Source: Adiantum capillus-veneris
Lineage: Eukaryota; Streptophyta; Polypodiopsida; Polypodiales; Pteridaceae
Direction of reading: 5' to 3'
Length of the DNA stretch: 64,000 nucleotides
Assembly: GCA_014529385.2 (NCBI GenBank)
Contig: CM043963.1
Coordinates: forward strand, 65,032,969-65,096,968
In this document: positions 56,075-64,000 of the stretch, in pieces
Position numbering within the stretch: the first letter of the stretch is position 1
How the letters are laid out: the number at the start of each line of letters is the position of its first letter
The notes under the pieces: model-generated
Databases searched by the model: none
The model's input: only the letters and a program-made list of their open reading frames with translations
Told to the model about the DNA's origin: nothing
Program-made: the position numbers and the translations under genes

Positions 56075-57034
56075 TGTTGACCGCTGGGTCAACAACACAA
56101 CATAACTCAAGTTTCGTACCAAAGTCTTATCTTTTGCGAGTTATGAAATGCTACGGATTATGGCTATAAACGTCATTTGTAATGAGTAGTTATTCTAGTT
56201 TCAGAAGCCGGGGTGCAATGGCACTTCCAGATTGTAAATACAAAGCCATTTGACCCTTTCAACCCCATTTTTGGTTAAACCTAAGGTAGCCTTAGTATAT
56301 AAGGTACCTAGGTCATTTTGTAAAGGGGGGGAACTTTAACCATAATCTAAACTAGAGCCCTTCCGTCTACTGTGAGAGAGAGAGAAAGAGAGTGAGCGTG
56401 AGCTTTATCCTCTCGCTACGCCCGGATCGCTCAACACATTGGAGATCCAACTGCACCATTGCTGTAGGCTCGAGGAGAGCTACGTGACAACACCAAGCAT
56501 TCCACGCGAGACGAGGCGCACACGCCGACGCATCTACGAGCTATTTGTGACCGTAAGTGTATCAAACGATGTCTGTTTTCTGCGTGCTAGTAGTCTATAA
56601 AATCGTGGCGACATAAGCTACGCATAGGTACTCATAAATTTAAGTTTCGGGCACTTTCAAAATTCTGCTTTATCATCCTACGCGTTTTTCGTGGACGGGT
56701 TTAGAGTGAGGGTTTAGAGTGTAGAAGCGTAGGGACAGGTGTATCCTAGTGAGGGGATGGTGTTCCTTAAGTTTCGTACGAATCTGGCATGATTAGGTGA
56801 GTTACCTTCCGTATGTGTGTATGTGGCTAGGTGGTGTAGTTGAGAGCAGTGAGGTTCTTGATTGTGGTTTAGTTGGCCTTCCAGAGTGTTGTATGTGTAG
56901 GATGGTCTTAGCCTGACAAGCTAAAGAGATTTCCTCCGTGTGCCTATCATGTCATCTGTGTCCTCGATTGACATTATGTTGATCTAGGTAGTGTTTGCAT
57001 GCACTTCATGGGTGTGTGAGTCGCTTCCGTAACA
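56075..57034 (+). mobile_element. 3' LTR of D
   Basis: Same length (960 bp) as the left LTR, with few differences (for example GAACTTTAACCAT for GAACTTTAATCAT, and CCGTAACA for CCGCAACA). TATATAAG lies at 56296-56303; CTACGCATAGG at 56618-56628 and CATCCTACGCG at 56674-56684 are kept. Confidence 0.93.
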
Positions 57035-57601
57035 ATCACCCAAATCTTTCATGTCAAAAACTGATTATGTAGCTTCTGCTATAGGTCAACTATGTCCTTT
57101 TTAGAATGACCAGCAATGAACATGTCATTCACATAAAGAATAAGCACACTAAGCAATACATTCCATAGTATTTTTACATAAAGACATGGATCTTCAACAC
57201 TACATGCGAATCCTTAGGGCTTCATAAAGGTATCAAACTTGTGATATCATTGCCTGTGTGCTTGATTTAGACCATAAAGGCTCTTCTTTATTCTGCATAA
57301 CAAATATTCCTTGCCTATCTGCACACACCCTTCAGGTTGCTGCATATAACTCTCCTCATCAAGATCACTATGCAAGATATTCGTTTGAACTAGCTCTAGG
57401 TCCTCTGTAGCTCATCCAAGAAACAATCTCAGTGTTCCAATTTTGACAATTGAAGAAAATATTTTTGAAAATCTATGCCATACTTCTTCTTGAATCCCTT
57501 AGCTACTAACCAATCTTTGTATTTCTCCACATTGTATGCGAACTTTCGTTTGTAGACCCGTTTACAAGGCAATGCTTTTTTACCTTTTTCCAGTAAAATA
57601 T
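57035..57601 (-). pseudogene. Copia RT N-terminal part, right of D
   Basis: Minus strand reads CKRVYKRKFAYNVEKYKDWL then VAKGFKKKYGIDF and, further left, FFM*MTCSLL in place of the Y-V-D-D box region. Together with 44435-45477 this is one copia pol cut by D. It is cut again on the right by E at 57602. Stops are frequent. Confidence 0.75.
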
Positions 57602-57982
57602 TGTTAGACCTTAGGGTGACCTATCTCAATTGTTATGTTGCAATTTTTCTAACATGGACCATGATGGATTGGGACATTGGTACCTTGTCAAATGACCACT
57701 AGATTTGATAGATTAGTACCCTTTGATTGTGGTGATCCGAGTATGTTTAGTTGATGAAATGGTGTGATAACCTAGAGTGGCGAGATTGGACATATGTAGA
57801 TTTTCAAATTAGAGAGTGTTGGTTTTCTTGTTGAGTTGTTATGGTTGCTTGCTAGGTTAACTTCTTGAGGTTGACATTCTCAAAGTGTCTTTGTACCTTA
57901 TCCGAGTCACTTCCCTGAGTACTGACATTATGTTAGTGCCAGATAGCTATGCTACAGACGTCCGTGCGACGATCCGCTAACA
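57602..57982 (+). mobile_element. 5' LTR of element E
   Basis: TGTTAGACCTTAGGG to GATCCGCTAACA, 381 bp, followed 1 bp later by TGGCACCG, a diverged form of the D-type primer site. It interrupts the copia RT. No partner LTR is visible downstream. Confidence 0.65.
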
Positions 57983-58511
57983 TTGGCACCGTTTTCGATG
58001 AATGATCCTTAGGTGGTGAGTACCTAGTCATATTTAGAGCCTTCTTTTTTGAAATATTTTGTTATTCATTCCACCTTAACATTAAAGTATCTAGACGTGG
58101 GCTTAGTGCTTGGTAGAGTCTAGAGTCAAGGGATTGGCTAGTTCTATTCTTGAGGAGAAAAGAGAGTTGTGAGATACAGAACACATTTTATTCTTCAAAT
58201 TTTTTGATGCTTTGAAAGTACTTATTCCATATTCCATTCCACTTTCAATTTGTACCATTTTGTTTATTTTTGTTCCTAGTTGCTTTTCAGAACATAAGAG
58301 TAGGGTAAGTAGAAAACTACCACTATCAAATTTGGATTAAAAGATCAAGGCAAAAACTGTTGAAAATCATATTTTGGCAAAAAGACCATAAGTTTGGAAA
58401 ATTTGATGGTAAGAGCCTAAAGTCTAATCAAAACTAAAAAATTTGGTGCGCAAGGGTATCAAAAAGCTCATAGGAAGCAATCTGATAAGCTCCATCCAGA
58501 TTTGGAGGGGA

Positions 58512-58531
58512 ACATGGTTCCCGATCCATGT
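58512..58531. repeat. E leader palindrome 1
   Basis: ACATGG and CCATGT arms with a diverged centre TTCCCGAT. Confidence 0.8.
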
Positions 58532-58793
58532 CCCCCAAAGACAATTTGAGCAAGCAGTAAGACCATCAGATACATATTGCTTCTAAGAAATTGAAACCAA
58601 AATTTGGGATCAAATTAAAACCAAAAACACACTTAAATCAAAGAAATCAGAAAAAATCACCAAAAGTTATTAAAATTGATCAAAATTTGGGACTTTGCAA
58701 CTTTTAGTGATCCAAATTTAAAAAAATTTAGGGAACAGCTTCAAAATATCGTGGACAACCAACTGACCAAGCTTCTTGTCAAAATTAAGTCAA

Positions 58794-58813
58794 ACATGGA
58801 TCGCAATCCATGT
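58794..58813. repeat. E leader palindrome 2
   Basis: Arms ACATGGAT and ATCCATGT perfect, centre CGCA. Confidence 0.9.
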
Positions 58814-59077
58814 ACCTCATCATAATTTTTTTGCTAAGATTTGAGCAGTACGTAGCTGAGACTATCTGGAAAACTTTTCCCACAAGGCACATTAACAAAT
58901 AAGCTGAAAAAGTTGATCAAAAGAGCAAAAAATAGAAAGTAATCAAAAATTGTAAAGCAAACACAAAACTTTACTTTTGATTGTCAAAAAGTGATCTAAC
59001 TCTAAAACGATTTTGGGAGTAGGCTATAAAAATCACAAGCAACAAACATACCAAGTTTCAAGTCCAAAAGTGATGAA

Positions 59078-59097
59078 ACATGGATTGCAATTCATGT
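59078..59097. repeat. E leader palindrome 3
   Basis: Near-perfect dyad: ACATGGATTG and CAATTCATGT, one arm mismatch. Confidence 0.88.
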
Positions 59098-59757
59098 CCC
59101 CCATCTGAGTTTTTGGACAAAGACATACTAGCATGTTGCACAAACTACTGGGAGTAAAACTTCCCAAAGAAAGGTAGCCGAAAAGTCCAAAAAGTGGGTC
59201 AAAAGGGAAAAAAGCAACGTAGTTGGGGTTAGGGTATCAAGGGCAAGCTATGTGTCAAGTTTCATCACATTTTACATGTCGCTCTGGCACAGATTGAGAC
59301 CAAATTTGTACCATAGCTAGAGCTAGTCATAAGGAGCCTACTAGTATTTTCAAAATTGAATTTGGACTATTTGAGGATTCTCCAAGCTGAAATAGACTTT
59401 GTGCCAAAAGCACGATAATTTTTGTCGATTCTAAGTTTTTTGACTAACTGGTTGTAAACTCATAGCTACCAAGTGTTTTTGTACAAATTGCAAGGGCTAG
59501 AGTATTGCGGCTTGTAGTGATTCTGATGTGAGGATTTGGGAGCACCCAAAGAGGTAACCGGTCAAGGTTTTGCAATATTGCTTTTCATTGATGTATTTGA
59601 GATAAGGTAGACTATATCAGAATAGAAACCTTGCTGTAGGAGACTGGGTTAGCCATATTTCCATAGAAGAGAGTGTGAATCAAGGACCGTTGCTACCTCG
59701 GAGCCAATTTTAGAGGAAAGTCTGTTTGATACTTCATCAGAGATATCCTATACCTAT

Positions 59758-60760
59758 GTGGATGAGGGATACAAAAGTGTGAGTTTCAAAGAGGGAACCA
59801 ACATGGGAGCAGGACCCGCACCAGCCATCGAATTGTTGCACTTGAAATATCAATTTGAAAATGACCAAAGTACAAAAGTTTATAAAGACAATATGGATCA
59901 CTACTGCGTAAAGTTAGAAGACAGACCTCGCGAGTTCAAGGACATAGTTCTTGTGGACTACAATGATGAGGGTATAATGTATCGTAGTGAAAAATCCCTT
60001 CTTTCAGTGTTTCTTGTCTGGAAAGGGAAAGTTCTAGGAAACATGTTTTCCAGAAACAGTATTGAGATGGCTACTAACAAGGTTAAGTATGTTCAACAAG
60101 CTAGAGCGCCAATGACAGTGTCTGAATTGAGCTCTTTTCTAGGGTATATCAATTTCTACAGATGGTTCATTCACAAGTTTGCAGCTAAAGCATTTCCTCT
60201 ATATGAATTAACCAAGAAGGGAAATAAGTTCATTTGGATAGAGTAATGTGCGAAAAGTTTTTGGTGCTTAAAGGATGCAATCAACAAGAAGCCACTCCTT
60301 TGCCAACCAAACTGGGGTGTGATTTTCCATGTGTATGTTGATGCATTTGGAGTTGCTATTGGGGCAATATTGCCCAACCTGATGGGAAGACAAACTATCC
60401 AGTCTACTTCACCAATCATCGATTCCGTTCAACTAAACAAGTATACTCTACTACTAAAAGAGAAGCACTAGAAACGATGTTTTAGTGCCAAATTCAGACA
60501 TTATTTACTAGGAAAATTGTTTTATTTTTATGTGGACCATCAGGCTCTACTATTCCTAATCAACAAGGTCATTATTCAGGGAAGATTAATTAGATGGATG
60601 ATTTCTTGATGGAATATGAACATTAGGAAAATATTGGACTTCTTTAGGGCCTTGCAAGGTTTGGGATTAAATCAAATTGGTAGGGATTAAATGGACACGA
60701 AAAGCCTATTAGTGGTTTTGAGCTAGAATATGTCAGTTTTCAAAATAATCTAACTAGTGA
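59758..60760 (+). pseudogene. E RT thumb and RNase H
   Basis: The frame at 59758-60246 ends with NKVKYVQQARAPMTVSELSS, FLGYINFYRWFIHKFAAKAF, PLYELTKKGNKFIW: the RT thumb/connection of gypsy elements. RNase H follows in shifted frames: IFHVYVDAFGVAIGAIL, and a degraded REALETMF/FLCGPSG region for the later acidic residues. The first half of RT, protease and gag are absent. Confidence 0.7.
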
Positions 60761-60829
60761 GGTCTTTGGCCCATATTAATAGACCAAGACAGTACAAAAA
60801 GGATGTAGGGTGGTCGTGGAAGATGGGCC

Positions 60830-61144
60830 ATTGGTTCATTGGTGCAAATTGTCCAATGGATAAACGAGCAAGGCTCCATATGAAGTGGGGGTGCAAACTT
60901 GACCATTGGATCTTCAACAAGATCAAGGGTAGAGACTCAAAGGCGCCATTTGAAGGGGGAGGGGACTCAATCTATGCCTTTGGATATCAATCAAGCTCAA
61001 GGGAGGAGGTGCAAAGGTGCATTTTGAAGAGAGGGGAGCCATTCTAGCCACTAGATCTCACTCAAGATCAAGGGTGGAGGTTCAAAAGCACCTTTGGTGG
61101 TGAGATCCCTTGGATGTAAAAAGGATCTAATGGTTGAGATAGAA

Positions 61145-61146
<2 letters not shown>
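60830..61146 (+). repeat. Degenerate GATCAAGGGTGGAG-type repeats
   Basis: Phrases such as GATCAAGGGTAGAGACTCAA, CAAGCTCAAGGGAGGAGGTG and AAGATCAAGGGTGGAGGTTC recur about every 85-100 bp, interrupting the spacer between RNase H and integrase of E. Confidence 0.5.

Positions 61147-61180
<34 letters not shown>
61147..61180. repeat. Homopolymer C34
   Basis: Thirty-four C residues, followed by GGCCCCGC. G-quadruplex potential on the minus strand. Confidence 0.95.
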
Positions 61181-61182
<2 letters not shown>

Positions 61183-61559
61183 CCCCGCACTTTCCCCCCT
61201 CACCAAATTCAAAGTATCTTGTACCATCATGTCATGTTCACTTTTCCAACCGTCACCTCACTGTCACGCCCCCTTTTCTAGGTTTTAAAGGCTTGTAAGT
61301 GCATGGATTTCTCCTCTAAAAGGTTGTTTTGACCTAGGAAAACCAAGGGAAGGAGGGGATTGACAATGACACACTAGCTCCTCCTAGTTGTAGAGTGTGT
61401 CCGCTATCGTCTTCCTATTGGCTAGCCTCTAATTAAACTTAATCCCAAAGAGTCCCTAGAGGGTTCATATTTTTCCTAATGATTCAAAATCTTCTGTAAG
61501 CCAAGAAAAACACAATGTGGTGTTGATTTTCTTTCCAAAAGTACAAAAGGGTGTTCAAA

Positions 61560-62720
61560 TGCATCATTAGGGACGAACCATTGGACGCTAAATTATTCCA
61601 AAGTATAGCTAAAGATCGACAGAATCTAGAATGGCAAGATGTCTATGATTTCCTTCAACTGGGAGGATTTCTAGAGGACTGTTTGAGGCCAAGAAAAAGG
61701 CACTTATAATCTAGAGTTTGAAGTTTACCATCATTGATGGAGCCCTCCACAAATTAGGCATTGATGGTGTACTTTGAAGGTGTGTGCCAATGCAAGGCAT
61801 GATGTAAGTAATAACAGAGGCTCATAGTGGAGGTGCAGATAGACATTTCTCTACTAATATTACATATAAGAAAATTGTGCAAGCAGGTTTATGGTGGAAA
61901 ACTATGATGATAGATGTCATAACATTTTGTAAGACCTGTGATATTTGCCAGAGAATGGGAAGGCCTACAACATTTGACATTACACCTCTAACTTGGACAA
62001 TACATCCACTAGGAATATTCACAAAATGGGGTTTACACTTTATGGATCATTCAAGAAGGTTACTCCCAGAAAGAAGAGGTACAAATTATGGCCACCTGTT
62101 ATGTCATTAAGTGGGTGGAAGCTGAAGACTTACCAAATAAAACTTCCAGATCAACATCTATATTCTTGTATGAGAATATCATCTGCAGATATGGCCATCC
62201 CAATTGATTCATAAATGAAAATATTCATATACTCACTAAGATATTTTCATTTTAGCACTTGAAATCCATGCTATATTATCCAAGGTGCAATGGTCAGACA
62301 AAAAGTAGCAACAAAAACATCAAGACAATTCTAACCAAGATTGTTGAGAAAGAACCACATTAGTGGAATACCAAACTCTTGGGCTTATTGAACTTCTACA
62401 AAGTCACTAATGAATGACACCATTCAGAATGGTTTATGGGATAGAGGCATTAGTTTTGATGGAGTTTGCATTACAGTTGCATGAGATCAGACAATGGGCT
62501 ATGAAGGTGGTCTAGCAAAGGAGGAAACATTGGCATGATAGTAAAATTAAGGTCAAGGAGTTCAAGAAAGGTGATCTGGTACTACTGTATCAGTTAAAGT
62601 TGGACCCAAGAAACCCAATTTCAAGATAACATGGTCGAGACCCTATGAGGGTGACTGGGTATTTTCTAATGGAACAATAAGATTAAAGGGTTTATCAAGA
62701 TACTTTTGCTTGGAGTTTAC
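61560..62720 (+). pseudogene. E integrase, heavily mutated
   Basis: Upstream linker QDVYDFLQLGGFLEDCLRPR (about 61635). Zinc domain: KKIVQAGLWWKTMMIDVITF then CKTCDICQRMGRPT (61870-61965). Core scraps follow: PLGIFTKWGLHFMD, MTPFRMVYGIEALVLMEFAL near 62415, KGDLVLLYQL near 62570. The last parts resemble TE-F, so E and TE-F are the same broad class. Stops are frequent. Confidence 0.7.
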
Positions 62721-62789
62721 AATGGGGCCAATATCAAATTAGTATATTATGCGAGGTCAAAGGAAATCCCAACAACACCAGACCTCAGG

Positions 62790-63234
62790 GGGGTCACTTA
62801 ATTACGTGACTATCACGTGAGTGCAGTAGAAGGGATTATTAAATTTCATTTTTCTCACAATTTCACATATATAAGGGTCCCATACAATGGAACTGGCAAA
62901 AAAAATTATAGATTGAATAGAGAAAGCGTGTATTTTATTTATCATAAATTCACACATAAGAATTCTTAAAAATAGTCCTTGACGCACACGATATACACAA
63001 CTTATATTTAGGGACCTCCTCGAGAACTAGACGCAAAAAACCATTTAGAGTCAGAAAGTGAACCATTGAACTTGTTCCACATTAGACCAGTTCAAGAGGT
63101 GCTAGGAGTTAACCAAATTAGTTGAGAAGCTCAATTCAATTTTGAATTGGAGAGAGCCAAAACTAGCACAATCTGACAATCTTAACAATCAAAGTCTATC
63201 AACAATTAAGGCCAGAATCTTCTAGGTACTGAGT
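62790..63234 (+). promoter_or_regulatory. LTR-like region with TATA box at the right end
   Basis: ACGTGACTATCACGTGAG at 62801-62818 contains two ACGT-core words. CATATATAAGGG near 62864-62874 is a good TATA box for plus-strand transcription. It may be the LTR of a further element, but ends and primer site are not clear. Confidence 0.35.
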
Positions 63235-64000
63235 ATGTGGCTAGATCAACACATGGATGACATGTGGAAAACAATGGAGTTAAAACCAAGAGAGCAGGAG
63301 CGTAGATCGTTCATGGCACGCATAAAGATAACTATACAAAGAGTGCAGGACCCATCGCTTCTTTCTCAAGCTATCATGCAACTCATCTCTCCTCTTGTAG
63401 AGTCTTCTACACCTCCTTCACCTACGTAGCTTATAGTAAGCACTACACATTTGTCTTCACCTTCTACTGCTACACATTTTCATTCTAAACTCGATACTTC
63501 AAAGCTCTCACGCTTTGCTTTCTCCACCACCACAGGTGCATTGTCATCTTTGCAAGAATCCTCAGAAGATATAATTATGGGGAAGACAAAGAATCCTTCA
63601 GAAAAAATGCAAGAAACTACAGATGAGGCCACACAGTTCCATTGAGAAACAGGTAGAGCAGGCACAAAAAGTTTGCTATGTACCTCACAATAACATTGGG
63701 AAGTATGTTTTCCATTAGAGTGAACGGACACTGCTAAATCTATTGAATCTTGATGTAATGTTAGAGGCTACCCCAATGGAGTTTGATGCCGAGATTATCT
63801 AGTAGGTAGTAAATTGGTCTGACTTAGACAGTGGCTCTACAAAGATCAATGGCCACGAAGTCCAGGCTATAGCCAACAACTCTAGGACATGTGCTCAATA
63901 TGCCATACAACCTCAAAGCTAAACCTTGTCTAATAGAAGAATTCAACAAAAATCCCACAAGAAGATTCTAAGGCCACCAAGAAACAGAAATGGGGAGCTC
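63235..64000 (+). pseudogene. Unrecognised, possibly gag-like decayed coding DNA
   Basis: The frame at 63235-63429 (MWLDQHMDDMWKTMELKPRE) continues after a stop into a Ser/Thr-rich stretch (63451-63645). Further on LLNLLNLDVMLEATPMEFDA and INGHEVQAIANNS look like pieces of a gypsy gag-protease junction, but the match is weak. Runs off the window. Confidence 0.3.

Larger units (their letters stand above)
45478..57034 (+). mobile_element. Element D: 11.6-kb non-autonomous LTR retrotransposon
   Basis: Two 960-bp LTRs (45478-46437 and 56075-57034), exact ATCAC duplications (45473-45477 and 57035-57039), a primer site after the left LTR and a polypurine tract before the right one define it completely. 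Internal order: 3-kb palindrome-bearing leader, gag, protease, W-x-P-K tail, 1.7-kb non-coding. No RT, RNase H or integrase motif is found, so a helper element is required. It is inserted in copia pol. Confidence 0.95.
57983..59700 (+). other. Leader of E with three palindromes
   Basis: Non-coding. Three copies of a 20-bp dyad lie about 283 bp apart in weakly similar units (CCAAGCTTCTTGTCAAAATT versus CCAAGTTTCAAGTCCAAAAG before the dyads). The end of the leader shares TCAAAATTGAATTTGGACT with the D leader. Confidence 0.8.
57602..62780 (+). mobile_element. Element E: decayed, internally deleted gypsy element related to D
   Basis: The 5' LTR, primer site and palindrome-bearing leader resemble D in design. 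After the leader, gag, protease and most of RT are missing; RT thumb, RNase H and integrase pieces follow. No 3' LTR is recognised, so the right end was lost or replaced. Confidence 0.7.

Noticed and set aside
45417-57090. A 50-bp target site duplication around D
   Set aside because: LTR ends are exactly flanked by ATCAC; the longer repeat is explained by a tandem duplication in copia before insertion.

Overview
This window is nuclear DNA from a land plant with a large, repeat-packed genome. Evidence: plant-type Ty3/gypsy and Ty1/copia elements, tRNA-iMet-type primer sites, hAT MITEs, non-LTR elements, very long CT/GA microsatellites and a spliced nuclear gene. A fern or another large-genome seed-free plant fits best, but that is inference. 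Only one host gene is recognised: the last three coding exons of an HSCB/HSC20-type iron-sulfur co-chaperone at 11,011-11,531 (+).

Layout. 1-6,118: minus-strand Ty3/gypsy element (gag, PR, RT, RH, IN, GPY/F, chromodomain-like tail) with one LTR in view. 6,400-9,420: plus-strand gypsy integrase remnant and LTR-like DNA. 9,740-10,140: small gypsy gag/PR remnant. 11,011-11,531: HSCB exons. 12,238-12,497: hAT MITE. 13,411-15,300: PPR-like scrap and copia remnant. 16,026-20,391: two complete ~1.94 kb LTRs in inverted orientation, followed by a decayed gag. 23,140-38,400: a nest. Element C1 (LTR 23,140-24,347, carrying a hAT MITE) was probably entered by C2 (24,408-30,177). A complete minus-strand chromovirus, TE-B (30,460-36,934, CTTGA target duplication), sits in a decayed LINE. 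A LINE 3' fragment lies in a CT microsatellite of the C2 LTR. 39,261-39,924: short inverted repeat around CT tracts that hold another LINE 3' tail. 43,270-57,601: copia DNA (minus) split by element D (45,478-57,034, 960 bp LTRs, ATCAC target duplication). 57,602-62,780: decayed gypsy element E. 62,790-64,000: another LTR-like region.

Working logic. No retroelement here looks autonomous: every gag or pol frame is broken by stops, frameshifts or duplications. D never had, or has lost, RT-RH-IN; it keeps LTRs, PBS, PPT, gag-protease and an unusual W-x-P-K repeat tail, so it would depend on a helper.

The most unusual signal is in the untranslated leaders of D and E. D has nine copies plus one half copy of a 22-bp palindrome (arms GACATCCT and AGGATGTC around ACGCGT), spaced about 125, 160 or 285 bp. 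E has three copies of a different palindrome (arms ACATGGAT and ATCCATGT) about 283 bp apart. The palindromes are better kept than the DNA between them, which suggests element-specific binding sites or RNA pairing and dimerisation signals.
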